Shown: positions 17,736-27,514, counted from the stretch's first letter. The stretch: 33,864 nt of DNA from Thermotogae bacterium (GCA_013154295.1 JAADCS010000001.1:1-33864); one strand, 5' to 3'. Notes: generated from the letters alone by a model not told the origin. Made by a program: numbers and translations.

Positions 17736-19769
17736 ATTTCTTCTCCCATACCGTGAGTAATATCGGGAGTAGTATGAAGTCGCCCTTTCCTTACCGTTGA
17801 ATATTACCAAATCCGGCGAAATATCCACTTTTTTCAGCATTTCCTTGGTGGTATAGTTATACCTTAGGACTAAGATGTACTTTACGGCGAAACGATCAAG
17901 AAGTTTGATCTCTGGAGAAACAGTTATGGGTGGAAGATCTAGAACTACCCTGAACCTCTCTATCAGATCCGAAATCTTTTCGAGCATGTTTTTGAATATG
18001 AGGAGGTGATCTCCTTTCCCACTTCCGACGGGAAGGATGTAGAGGTAAGGGGCTATCTCGTAAGGTTCATAATGACCGTCGGAGTATCCCTTGGCATCGG
18101 ACATGCCGAACAACTCGCTCAGCCCTTTAACCCTAACGTCTCCATCTATGAGGAGAACCGGGATTCCGGATATGGCGGCGGCGGCGGCGAGGTTGGCGCT
18201 GACGAAGGTTTTTCCCTCACCTTCACGCGTACTCGTAACAGCCAGGATTTCTTTTATATCGTCAAACATTCCCAATTTGAAAAGCAGTTTACGAAATTCG
18301 TTCAGGGATGGGGACGTAGAATCAAGTTCATCTATCTGGACCATCTGGTAGGGTAAAAGATCGCCGGTGTCAAAATGGGGAAGAACTACCACTTTATCCC
18401 GCGGGAAAGGAAGGGTGCTTTCATCAAGTACCACATCCACCGCCATATCGCGCAGGAAGGCCATAACCATACCAACCACCAAACCTATCAGAAGTCCCAA
18501 TAGGAAGACGAAACCGGTTCTGCCGTATATACCGACCTTCCGCACTACGGGATTCCCCAGAATGTGGATGTCGGAAACCAAACTCCCAAGGCGCACATCG
18601 GTATCATTGAGTTTTTGACCCAAAACGATATAGAAGTCTTCCGCATTTTCCAAATTTCTCTGTATGGTCAAAAGGGTGGCTTCCTCCTTCATAACATCAG
18701 GTAGGATACCCCGGTAGTATGCCACCTGTTCCTGTATGTACCTAAGACTCTTCTGTGCCGAACCTAATATCAATGAATTCATGTTCTTTAAGGTCCTTCG
18801 TAAGGTTACCACTTGTGGATGCTTCTTGCCGTAGATGGATTCCAACTCCCACATCTTCAAAAGGATGGATATACGTCTACTTTGCAGATCGTTCAGAGCA
18901 GATTCGCCTACATCCACGAAAAGGGTGTCTTCAGGTTGCTTTTTGAGGACGTCAACCAACTTTTCGAGGGCCCTCTCCCTCTCTTTCAAGTTGGACAGGA
19001 TCTTTAAAATTCCCTCCTCGGTGAATTCAGGATATTTCATCTTCTCTTTGAACTTTTGGATCTGTCGAGCGAAGATGTCTATCTCCTTTCTGTAGAAGTC
19101 CATAAGCTTGCGTATGGTCTCCCTCTGCCGTATGAGGCTCTGTTTCTTTTCCTCGAGATGTTTTAAAATTATCCAGTGAGCTACCACTTCCGATGCTCTG
19201 CGAGCCCAACGTTTATCGGGAGAGACGTACTCAACGGTGAAGAAGATCGTATTTTTTGGACCGAATGTAGGCTCGGACGATCTACCCTCCACTATCCTAA
19301 CTCTTCCCCTGGCCAATCTATCCCATAGGGAAAGGGTGTCGTATATCACGACCTTAAATTTCTTAGAACACGGACACCCTATAACTCCATTCTCAGTGCT
19401 CGTATACACTCCAGGTTTCAACTTATTTACGCGCTCGATCCTTCCCTCCAAAACTTCGTACATCAACGCTGTATCCTTGAGTCCTCTATAGAAATCTGGA
19501 AACTGGGTTTTGATGGTCAAGACCTCTATAGACGGAGGCATTCGTCGAGTGTTTTGCCCCATCTGAACATCTAGAACGCTGACACCGGTTTCACTGGTTG
19601 TGGCCATCAGGTAGGTGGTAGCTTTGAAGTTGGGACTCTTACGGACCAGGTAGTTTAGAATCGCCGCCATCACTCCACCACCTAACGCTATCGTTAAGAT
19701 AAACCACTTTTCCCGCGCTAGTATGGCTTTGATACGTTGGTAAAGATACACAAAACTTTCGTTCATCAC
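17676..19769 (-). CDS. Polysaccharide co-polymerase with C-terminal BY-kinase-like domain
   Basis: N-terminal TM and long coiled coil, second TM, then VTSTREGEGKTFVSANLAAAAA, LLIDGDVR, VVLDLPPI, and C-terminal Tyr cluster SYYSRYYSRYGRR. Confidence 0.82.
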   Translation of the reverse strand: MMNESFVYLYQRIKAILAREKWFILTIALGGGVMAAILNYLVRKSPNFKATTYLMATTSETGVSVLDVQMGQNTRRMPPSIEVLTIKTQFPDFYRGLKDTALMYEVLEGRIERVNKLKPGVYTSTENGVIGCPCSKKFKVVIYDTLSLWDRLARGRVRIVEGRSSEPTFGPKNTIFFTVEYVSPDKRWARRASEVVAHWIILKHLEEKKQSLIRQRETIRKLMDFYRKEIDIFARQIQKFKEKMKYPEFTEEGILKILSNLKERERALEKLVDVLKKQPEDTLFVDVGESALNDLQSRRISILLKMWELESIYGKKHPQVVTLRRTLKNMNSLILGSAQKSLRYIQEQVAYYRGILPDVMKEEATLLTIQRNLENAEDFYIVLGQKLNDTDVRLGSLVSDIHILGNPVVRKVGIYGRTGFVFLLGLLIGLVVGMVMAFLRDMAVDVVLDESTLPFPRDKVVVLPHFDTGDLLPYQMVQIDELDSTSPSLNEFRKLLFKLGMFDDIKEILAVTSTREGEGKTFVSANLAAAAAISGIPVLLIDGDVRVKGLSELFGMSDAKGYSDGHYEPYEIAPYLYILPVGSGKGDHLLIFKNMLEKISDLIERFRVVLDLPPITVSPEIKLLDRFAVKYILVLRYNYTTKEMLKKVDISPDLVIFNGKERATSYYSRYYSRYGRRNSKRWFDLRSLFEKFKHRFR

Positions 19770-20788
19770 TCCATATCTAAACGTGCTTTTGCCCTCTTAT
19801 AAAGCCTACGTAGTCGGCGAATTATGGAGGCGAGCGCCTTCTTGTCGGAAGGAGGAGCCTCCTCGTAATATTTCAGAGCCACGTCAAAGAACCTTATAGC
19901 TTCATCGAACTTTCCCAGAAAGTATTTGGTATAGCCAAGATAATAAGCAATATAGACTACGTTGTAGGGAACGTTGGGCTGATCCCTAAGGACCAGGTAA
20001 AGGAGACCCTCATACACCGTTTCAGCTTCTTCAAACCGGCCTTCTTTCAAAAGTAGCCCACCGAAAACCCACCGGAAATAGCGACTTTCTGGATACTTTT
20101 CCACGTAGGAACGGAGTATGGGGATAGCCTCTCTGGCTCTACCTTCCCTCATCAAAACCCACGCCAGGGTAAGGGCGGATATAGTTGAGGTGTAGTGACC
20201 TTTCCTCCATGCCAACTTTAGGTATTCTATTCCCTTCTTTTTGGCAGCTTCCTTATCTTTAACCAGAAAAAAGGTAGGGAGTATTCCTATACGGCTCGGT
20301 GCTTTGGATAGAGCATAGTTGTATATACCCAAGGGGAAATAGGCATCATAGAGAGTTGAATCCTCTTGAAGGGTAGCTTTTAAAGGCTTTATACCTTCAA
20401 GAGCATACTTTAGGGCCACCAGATAGTTTCCACTTCGGCCCGCTCTCATGGCTTTGTAACCGTAAGCTCCAGCTACAAAAAAGTGCATCCATGCTCGTAC
20501 GTGCCGGTCCTTTGCGGTAGTTAGTCTCTCCTTAGCCTTTCGCTCTGCTATCTCCATGAATCTAAAGAACTCGTTCTCGTAGCGGTTCGTATGGTAATCT
20601 TCCATATAGTAATCATATATGGCTGCTTTAAAAAAATACCCGACCGGCTCGTCTGGAAAACGTGTTATGGCATCGTTTATAACCGATAAAGCAGCTCCAT
20701 ACCTTTCACGGTACGTATATTCCAAAGCGGTGAGTACCAAACTGTCCAGTTCAGGACTGAACGGTACTCCTACTGCTAAGACTATCAA
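19766..20788 (-). CDS. TPR-repeat protein, probably exported
   Basis: Repeated helix pairs such as KYPESRYFRWVFGGLLLKEGRFEEAETVYEGLL and FLGKFDEAIRFFDVALKYYEE; hydrophobic N-terminus. Confidence 0.75.
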   Translation of the reverse strand: MIVLAVGVPFSPELDSLVLTALEYTYRERYGAALSVINDAITRFPDEPVGYFFKAAIYDYYMEDYHTNRYENEFFRFMEIAERKAKERLTTAKDRHVRAWMHFFVAGAYGYKAMRAGRSGNYLVALKYALEGIKPLKATLQEDSTLYDAYFPLGIYNYALSKAPSRIGILPTFFLVKDKEAAKKKGIEYLKLAWRKGHYTSTISALTLAWVLMREGRAREAIPILRSYVEKYPESRYFRWVFGGLLLKEGRFEEAETVYEGLLYLVLRDQPNVPYNVVYIAYYLGYTKYFLGKFDEAIRFFDVALKYYEEAPPSDKKALASIIRRLRRLYKRAKARLDME

Positions 20789-23216
20789 CAGTGACTATTT
20801 TACCGCTGAAAGATTCGTTTATGGGTAAATCGTAAAAGAGGCCCTTAAAGAGTATTAAACCGGCGGGAACATCGGGGCTTACGATGGGTGTAACCTCGTA
20901 TTCCTTACCCTTGATCTTCAATAGGATCTCTTTCTCTCCTACGATGCCGAGACGCTCCGCATCCTCCGGCGATACGAACACACCTTTCTCAACTACAAAG
21001 GATTTATGAATGGGGTTACGGAAAGCATAGTAAGAACTCTTGTAGAGATCTCTAACGTGCAGGAGTAACAGATCGGCATCGTTAACCCCCTTCTCCTTGA
21101 CCGGATCGTAACCCTCCCGGAAGAAACTGTACTTTGCAGTGGGGTAGCGATACACCCGCTTCAGTTTAGCGATGGTGGGAACGAAGTCGGGATAGGGTCT
21201 CTCCTCGTAAGGTAGCTCGTAAGGATCGAACTCAAGCTCACGATAAGGGAGAACGTTCCTGCGAAGTTCTAGGAACACATCGCGGGTGCTCTTCCAATCG
21301 GCTTTACCGCCGAGCCTCCTTATAAGTTCCTTAAAGATCCACCAGGCGGGTCTGCTCCCTGCGTAGGGCCAGAGGGCATCCTTACCATACTGGACACGCC
21401 CTTCCAGATTGGTTCTGGTACCCTCCTCCTCATAGGGAACGGTTATAGGGAGGATGGCCGAAGCGTATTCCGAGGAGGGATCCCAGAAGGAGGTAAGTAA
21501 CACCACGAACGGTGTATTTTCCAAGGCCTTCGTGACCAGCTCTCTATCGTAGTACTCGTAAAGAGGTTCCACCTCCCATAGTATGAGGGCATCTATCTTA
21601 CCCTCGGCAGCCTCCTTCAGTATGTCTCCAGTCGTGGAACCGTCCGGTAGAGGTAAGAAGCCTATATCTACAAAACCTTGGCCGTTGGGGGCGGTTCTAA
21701 GAAGGAGAAAACGGAACCGTTCATCCATGGCCCACATATAGGCTAAGTTGGATTGGGCTTCCGCCGGTAGGTCGTCAGAGAATATGAGGAGGGGAGATTT
21801 GGCCAACTTCAGAGCTTCCATCACCTCTCGGAGATAGTCGGGTCCTTCCCCTTTAACCAGGTGGTAGGAAATCTCCGTCTCGGAACCTGGCTCCATCTTA
21901 ATCCACCTCGCCCAACCATCTCTAACGTACCTCTCTCTGTAAGGGTTTAGAACGAAGAGTTTAGCTCTCCTACGAGCAGCTCTCACCAACCTTATGCCTA
22001 TACCGGGAACGGTCTCCCTGACATCTCCAAAGATAACTATCACATCAGACCTGTCTATATCAGCTATCTTAGCAGTGGAAGCGGAATAACCCACGACCTT
22101 CTTTATGGGATCTTCCCTGTAGGCCATATGGGGTGGTCTGAAATCCAGATCGCCCCCCAAAATCTCTTGCATTAGCTTATGGCCAGCGTAGGCGGCTTCG
22201 TTGGTACCACGACCGCCAGAGAGCATGGCCACTCTTTTGGCATCGCTCAAATTGTGGGCTACCCAATCCAGCGCCACCTTCCAGTTCAACTTCACCCACT
22301 TACCATCCTTTCCTCTCAGATGTGGATAATCCACACGTTTTTTATGATCGTACACGTACTGATGAGAAAACCTATCACGATCACTTATCCAGAATTCGTT
22401 GACATCAGGATTCTCGCGGCCGTTTATCCTGACTATCCTGTGGACATCCTCTCGCCTACCTCCCATCACCATGCGACCCCTACTGTAGGGTTTGCGGCTT
22501 ATAACCTCTACCAGAACGTTGGCTCCCAAAGAGTCCTCTGGACTTATGGCGGGAACCCTCTCTATGTTCCAGGGTCTCGTGTAGTATTTGTAGTCGGTCC
22601 CGTTTATAGCACCCACGGGACACACCTCTATGAGATTACCGGAGAACTCATTATTAAGAAAACGATCCTTCTCCGGACCGAAGACCGTATACCACCCCCT
22701 ATCAAACATGGACCAATCCTTGCCACCACCTATGATCCAGTAGAAGGTTGAACACTTGAAACATTGGATACACCTGTGGGGTTCAAGGTCGAAGTAAGGA
22801 CCGGCATCGCGTTTGGGATAAAGTCTCTTGGGGAAGGTGTACTTGCTCGTGGTAGGTCCGAACAGGTAGGTTATATCCTGAAGATCACACTCTCCGCCCT
22901 TATCACATACGGGACAATCAAGGGGATGGTTCGTCAAAAGAAGAGCTACTACGGACCTTTGGGTCTCTTTAACGGTCTCGGTTCTTGTCCAAACCTTCAT
23001 ACCGTTTTCGGCTTTTGTGGCGCAGGCAGGTTTCAACCCCTTACGACCACGCCTGTCTTCCACCTCCACCAGGCACACCCTGCATCCTGCCCATACAGGT
23101 AACTTAGGGTGATAACAAAAAACGGGTATCTTTTCGCCGTTCCTCCATGCAATCTCAAGGATCGTTTCCCCCTCGTTGAAAACTACCTCTTTATCGTTTA
23201 GAAGGATTTTGGCCAT
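20751..23216 (-). CDS. nuoG: NADH-quinone oxidoreductase subunit G (NuoG-type)
   Basis: Ferredoxin domain CYHPKLPVWAGCRVCLVEV...KPACAT; NHPLDCPVCDKGGECDLQD (N5); CIQCFKC...CPVGA (N4); C-terminal molybdopterin-oxidoreductase-like region. Confidence 0.9.
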   Translation of the reverse strand: MAKILLNDKEVVFNEGETILEIAWRNGEKIPVFCYHPKLPVWAGCRVCLVEVEDRRGRKGLKPACATKAENGMKVWTRTETVKETQRSVVALLLTNHPLDCPVCDKGGECDLQDITYLFGPTTSKYTFPKRLYPKRDAGPYFDLEPHRCIQCFKCSTFYWIIGGGKDWSMFDRGWYTVFGPEKDRFLNNEFSGNLIEVCPVGAINGTDYKYYTRPWNIERVPAISPEDSLGANVLVEVISRKPYSRGRMVMGGRREDVHRIVRINGRENPDVNEFWISDRDRFSHQYVYDHKKRVDYPHLRGKDGKWVKLNWKVALDWVAHNLSDAKRVAMLSGGRGTNEAAYAGHKLMQEILGGDLDFRPPHMAYREDPIKKVVGYSASTAKIADIDRSDVIVIFGDVRETVPGIGIRLVRAARRRAKLFVLNPYRERYVRDGWARWIKMEPGSETEISYHLVKGEGPDYLREVMEALKLAKSPLLIFSDDLPAEAQSNLAYMWAMDERFRFLLLRTAPNGQGFVDIGFLPLPDGSTTGDILKEAAEGKIDALILWEVEPLYEYYDRELVTKALENTPFVVLLTSFWDPSSEYASAILPITVPYEEEGTRTNLEGRVQYGKDALWPYAGSRPAWWIFKELIRRLGGKADWKSTRDVFLELRRNVLPYRELEFDPYELPYEERPYPDFVPTIAKLKRVYRYPTAKYSFFREGYDPVKEKGVNDADLLLLHVRDLYKSSYYAFRNPIHKSFVVEKGVFVSPEDAERLGIVGEKEILLKIKGKEYEVTPIVSPDVPAGLILFKGLFYDLPINESFSGKIVTVDSLSSRSTVQS

Positions 23217-23223
23217 GGAGGGT

Positions 23224-23229
23224 ATTATA
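23224..23229 (-). promoter_or_regulatory. -10 box TATAAT, 7 nt before nuoG ATG
   Basis: Direct motif match. Confidence 0.65.
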
Positions 23230-23284
23230 CAGGAGGGCTACGGCGCGTAGGTCTCAAGTAGAAACACCCCTTCCAAACCCACCT

Positions 23285-23290
23285 TAGAAT
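23285..23290 (+). promoter_or_regulatory. -10 box TAGAAT, 7 nt before GTG 23298
   Basis: Direct motif match. Confidence 0.6.
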
Positions 23291-23297
23291 CGGCTCC

Positions 23298-23930
23298 GTG
23301 GCTGTTAAGGTCTTGGGGGTAAATGGCTCGGCCCGAACCGACGGTTGGACGGCAGCATATCTGCGGCATAGCCTTGAGTTTGCCTCCCGTAGTGGAGCAG
23401 AAATCTCTCTGGTGCATCTATCCATGCTCAACCTACACTTTTGCACAGGTAGCTATAGCGAAAACCCGAACCTTTGTAACCTCGAAAACTGTACTGGAGA
23501 CCGGCTTGGAGATGCCTTTACTTCTCTGGTTTGGAAGATGTTGGAGGCCGACGCCATACTCTTCGCCACGCCGGTATATTGGTATTCACCTTCATCCCTA
23601 TTGAAGGTCCTGGTGGAGCGGATGACTTCTCTGGAGAATCTTGGAGCTTTCATGCTACGGGGTAAGGTGGGAGGAGTTTTGGTGGTGGGCGAGGAGGAAG
23701 GAGCCTCACAGGTGGCCTCCAACCTGATGTTAACTTTGAGCCAAATGGGTTTCCTGTTTCCACCGGTCGGAGCAGCCTATCTCATCCGTAGATGGGATGA
23801 TGAACGCAAAAGTGAAGCTTACGACGATGCCGCTGCCCTTGGGGCCAACGTAGTTAGGCTAGCTGGCATGCTGGATACTTCTTGGGACTGGATTCATTCT
23901 TGGCGCACTCTAATCCGGAAGCGTCCTTAG
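23298..23930 (+). CDS. NADPH-dependent FMN reductase / flavodoxin-fold protein
   Basis: KVLGVNGSARTDGWTAAYL, ADAILFATPVYWYSPSSLLKVLVERM, GKVGGVLVVGEEEG. GTG start 7 nt after TAGAAT. Confidence 0.82.
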   Translation: MAVKVLGVNGSARTDGWTAAYLRHSLEFASRSGAEISLVHLSMLNLHFCTGSYSENPNLCNLENCTGDRLGDAFTSLVWKMLEADAILFATPVYWYSPSSLLKVLVERMTSLENLGAFMLRGKVGGVLVVGEEEGASQVASNLMLTLSQMGFLFPPVGAAYLIRRWDDERKSEAYDDAAALGANVVRLAGMLDTSWDWIHSWRTLIRKRP

Positions 23931-23941
23931 AATAGGATCCT

Positions 23942-24127
23942 ATGAAAGCACCCAAGCTAACAACCCTAAGCTGGTCATTCTGGATAGGAGCGATCCTTTC
24001 GGTGTTGGCAGCCTTTTACCTAACTATGGTGGGGGAAAAATTGTATTCAACCGGACTTTTCATATTGGGGTACGCAATATTCCCCACCTTGGCAATACTC
24101 TTCAGCGAGACGCGAACGGAACCGTAG
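23942..24127 (+). CDS. Small two-TM membrane protein
   Basis: 61 aa, two hydrophobic segments; TAGAAT 8 nt upstream of ATG. Confidence 0.55.
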   Translation: MKAPKLTTLSWSFWIGAILSVLAAFYLTMVGEKLYSTGLFILGYAIFPTLAILFSETRTEP

Positions 24128-24130
24128 AAG

Positions 24131-24628
24131 ATGAAGATCCTGGTAACGGCAGATACCCATATACCCCATAGGGCTAACTTTCTTCCAGACACGTTCTATG
24201 AGAGAGCGGAAGAGGTAGATCTTATAATTCACGCCGGTGACTTCACATCGCTGTCAGCTTTGAGGGAAATGGAGAGTTTGAAACCTGTTATAGGTGTGAG
24301 TGGTAACATGGACGATCCCGATATTTGGAGCATGTTGCCGGAGTTGAGGGTGGAGACGTTTGAGAGAGTGCGGATAGGTGTATATCATGGGATGGGGTCA
24401 CCCTTGGGTATAGAACGCAGAGTGAGAGAGAAATTCAAAAGGGAACGGTTGGAAGTGGATCTGATAGTTTTTGGCCACAGCCATAGATGGTTCTTCGGAG
24501 AGCTGGAGGGTGTGTATCTCCTTAACCCGGGTTCTCCCACGGATGCCCTCTTCAGCCGGAGGCGTTCCTTCGCCATACTCACGCTGAAGGATGGGCAATT
24601 TGGGGTGGAGAAGGTAGATGTACCCTAA
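24131..24628 (+). CDS. YfcE/MJ0936-type metallophosphoesterase
   Basis: TADTHIP, IIHAGDFT, GVSGNMD, VYHGMGSP, FGHSHRWF, LLNPGSP. Confidence 0.9.
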   Translation: MKILVTADTHIPHRANFLPDTFYERAEEVDLIIHAGDFTSLSALREMESLKPVIGVSGNMDDPDIWSMLPELRVETFERVRIGVYHGMGSPLGIERRVREKFKRERLEVDLIVFGHSHRWFFGELEGVYLLNPGSPTDALFSRRRSFAILTLKDGQFGVEKVDVP

Positions 24629-25526
24629 ACGCTTGAGCGATCTCATAGAAGAGCTTCTTTACGGTGAAGACGGCTACTACACCCGTTATGTTCGCATAGG
24701 TAAAAGGGGTGACTTCTTCACCGCACCTCATGCCTCACCTCTCTTCGGATACACCGTGGGACGATTCCTTCAGAGGGAGGGGGTCAAAATTCTCCTGGAG
24801 GTTGGAGGAGGGGAAGGCTATCTGGCGGAGGACATCTTAAAAAGCACTGATATAACCGTCCTGTCTTATGAAAGAAGCCCCCACCTTTTGAAATTCCAGT
24901 GGAAGAGGTTAAAGAAATGGGGTGAAAGATGGAGGACAGTTGGAGAACTGGTAGAAGCCGATGCTTACCTCCTCAACGAGGTGTTGGACGCATTCCCATC
25001 CAACAGATACGTGTTTAAAAACGGACGATGGTACGAGGTAGTGGTTGATGAAGGAAAGTTCGCCTTGATACCTTCCGAGGGTCCTAAACACTACCTCGGT
25101 CCCGTAAAAGAAGGTTTCGTGTATGACGAGGGGGTAGGTATGGAAGGATTTTTGAAAGAGATATTCAAGAAAACGGATAGAGTTCTGATATTCGACTACG
25201 GGTATGACGAAGAAGAATTTCCCCTACTGGCTCCCGATGGCACACTTCAAGGATATAGGTTTCACAGAGTTGTACATGGATTGGATGCCCTGACGGAAAG
25301 GGGCGATATAACCCATTTCATTAATTTTACACAAATAAAAAACATTGCTCGGAAAAATGGATTTAAGGCGAAAATCTACATTGATCAGACCAATTTTTTA
25401 CTTAAAAATGGTTTGCTTGAAGTATTTGAAAGTTTGCCGGATGATGAGAAGAAAAGGTTAGCACCGGGCATGAAAACCTTAATTCTTCTCTTCAGGAATC
25501 ATAGGGTTCTCTACCTGACCCGATGA
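24618..25526 (+). CDS. MidA/NDUFAF7-family SAM-dependent methyltransferase
   Basis: GDFFTAPHASPLFGYTVGRFL, LLEVGGGEGYLAEDIL, LNEVLDAFPSNRYV, FDYGYD, GDITHFINFTQI. Confidence 0.85.
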   Translation: MYPKRLSDLIEELLYGEDGYYTRYVRIGKRGDFFTAPHASPLFGYTVGRFLQREGVKILLEVGGGEGYLAEDILKSTDITVLSYERSPHLLKFQWKRLKKWGERWRTVGELVEADAYLLNEVLDAFPSNRYVFKNGRWYEVVVDEGKFALIPSEGPKHYLGPVKEGFVYDEGVGMEGFLKEIFKKTDRVLIFDYGYDEEEFPLLAPDGTLQGYRFHRVVHGLDALTERGDITHFINFTQIKNIARKNGFKAKIYIDQTNFLLKNGLLEVFESLPDDEKKRLAPGMKTLILLFRNHRVLYLTR

Positions 25527-26147
25527 ACCCTCTTCCAGCATTTTCAGAATACGTTCAAAGTAAGGTTTAAGACGTCTTCTGTTCTCTTCCCACACAGAAG
25601 ACAGAGTGTTTTGGAAGCTCCCCATGAGAAAGCGGTTCTCCCAAAAGAGATACCAGATAATCGCATCTACGTAGTGTTTTTTCTTTATGGAATAGGTTAT
25701 ACCGGCTAATCCAACGGATACGGCTAAAAAGGTTTTCAACCCCTGCCATGGCTTGCCCGTATATAGAAGCCCCCCACCGGGGATTAAGTTGAACAGCAGA
25801 GCTTTAGACGGATCGAGGAGCGGTGGAAGGATCGCCTTGAGAGAATCAGATAGGGGATCGTCAGTGAAGTTTAGGGTGTAAGCTCTAAATAGGATCCTAT
25901 CCCTGCCCGTGAAGCAAAGACTATCCTTTAAGAGATCCTCAGTAGTTTCAAGGTAGAACTTAGCCAAGGAGAGAACCATCATGTACCGCTTAGCCTTACA
26001 ATCCTTGAGTCTCATAAGAACGTTTATGGCACCCAAGGTATCGCCCCCGGCAGCTAGGGCTTTAGCGTAAAGGTAAGAGTTACCCAAACGCAAAGCTTCA
26101 ACTTGAGCACCTTTCGGATCCCCCAACGACAGGAGCGAGATTACCAA
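25479..26147 (-). CDS. Hypothetical membrane-associated protein
   Basis: ORF with FNLIPGGGLLYTGKPWQGLKTFLAVSVGLAG segment typical of small IPGxGxxYxGK membrane families. Start uncertain (TTG 26147 or upstream). Confidence 0.5.
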   Translation of the reverse strand: MVISLLSLGDPKGAQVEALRLGNSYLYAKALAAGGDTLGAINVLMRLKDCKAKRYMMVLSLAKFYLETTEDLLKDSLCFTGRDRILFRAYTLNFTDDPLSDSLKAILPPLLDPSKALLFNLIPGGGLLYTGKPWQGLKTFLAVSVGLAGITYSIKKKHYVDAIIWYLFWENRFLMGSFQNTLSSVWEENRRRLKPYFERILKMLEEGSSGQVENPMIPEEKN

Positions 26148-26188
26148 GAGCGTATCACTTAAACCGATACGACTATTTTACAGGGGAT

Positions 26189-27514
26189 TCAAGCCATTCC
26201 CAAACGTTTTGCCAGATCCGAGGAGAGTATTCCATCCTGATCTACGGATCTCCTTAGTTCGTACCACCTGGGAAAACCCGGATATGAAGCCTTGAAAAGC
26301 CCCTCATCCATAAGAGCATCCTTAGTTAGGTAAAACCTACCCCCTCTATCCACGATCTCCCGCATAAGAGGTTTTAAAAAATCAAAGAGACCAGATTTTA
26401 TAGGAAAATCCAAGGCTAGGGTCCACCCTGGGATGCCAAATGGTAGATACCCCCTTTGTTTACCCATCCTTTTGAGGACAGCCAAGAAGGAACCTCCACC
26501 ATGTTTTACGATTTTTTCCAAGATAAGTTTCATATCTTCAGCTGAGGGTATCACAAACTGAAACTGGATGAAACCTCTTTGGCCATAGGCTCTGTTCCAA
26601 CTCTCTATGGAATCAAGGGGGTAGAAAAACCTTTCGTAATCTACCAATCCTTCGTACGTGGGATGAGTTAAGTAGTACGCCCAGTTGAATAATCTCATGG
26701 TCAGGTCATTAAGAAGAAAGGAGGGCGCGTAAAAAGGGAATTTCAATTGAGGGCCTTTTTTAAAGAAAAGGGGGTTCCTTTTGAGTTTTTTAGGCAAGGC
26801 TTCTAAAGGAGCATGTTCACCGAACATGACGACACCGCGACCTAAATTCTTTCCTCCAGCTAAGCAATCTATCCAGGCCACCGAATAAGTATGGTGGGGA
26901 TCATATTTGGAAAAAACATCCAACATGGCATCTATGTTTGCAACACGAAAGGCCCGGTAAAGGATATAGGAGGTTTCAACTCTGCGAAGCTTCAGTTCAA
27001 CTTCCGTTACTATACCCGTTAAACCCATCCCTCCTACGGTAGCCCAATAGAGATCATCCTTGGGGGTGAGGTGCAAAAAGTCACCTTTAGGTGTCAGAAG
27101 GGTCAAAGAGATCACATGTTCAGAGACCGATCCTTCCCTATGGTGGTTTTTGCCATGTACGTCACTGGCAATCATACCCCCTAAGGTTACATATTTGGTT
27201 CCCGGTGTAACATAGGGAAACCATCCCTTGGGAAGAAAGACTTCCAGAATCTCCTTTAAAGATACTCCCGCCTCCGCCTTCAGGATGCCGTTTATTTCGT
27301 CGAACTTTAAGAATCTATTTAGGGGGTTGAGATTCAAAACGTACCCCCCATCATTGAGGGATTGATCCGCGTAACTACGTCCCAATCCTCTGGCTATGAG
27401 ACTCTTTTTTAAAAGACGCGGCAACTCATTATAGAAGGAGGGAGAGAGAAGTTTGACTCTGGCTTTAGGATAGTTCCCCCATCCACTCAATAAAGTTTCT
27501 TCCACCTTTGCCAA
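26189..27514 (-). CDS. FAD-dependent oxidoreductase, DprE1-like
   Basis: IARGLGRSYADQSLNDGG and TPGTKYVTLGGMIASDVHGKNHHREGSVSEHV. TTG start 6 nt after TAGAAT. Confidence 0.85.
   Translation of the reverse strand: MAKVEETLLSGWGNYPKARVKLLSPSFYNELPRLLKKSLIARGLGRSYADQSLNDGGYVLNLNPLNRFLKFDEINGILKAEAGVSLKEILEVFLPKGWFPYVTPGTKYVTLGGMIASDVHGKNHHREGSVSEHVISLTLLTPKGDFLHLTPKDDLYWATVGGMGLTGIVTEVELKLRRVETSYILYRAFRVANIDAMLDVFSKYDPHHTYSVAWIDCLAGGKNLGRGVVMFGEHAPLEALPKKLKRNPLFFKKGPQLKFPFYAPSFLLNDLTMRLFNWAYYLTHPTYEGLVDYERFFYPLDSIESWNRAYGQRGFIQFQFVIPSAEDMKLILEKIVKHGGGSFLAVLKRMGKQRGYLPFGIPGWTLALDFPIKSGLFDFLKPLMREIVDRGGRFYLTKDALMDEGLFKASYPGFPRWYELRRSVDQDGILSSDLAKRLGMA

Noticed and set aside
18006-18356. 116-aa ORF antisense to the BY-kinase
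   Set aside because: Shadow ORF opposite the well-supported ATPase domain.
22179-22751. 190-aa plus-strand ORF antisense to nuoG
   Set aside because: Lies entirely within the clear nuoG coding sequence; composition is a shadow of the opposite strand.
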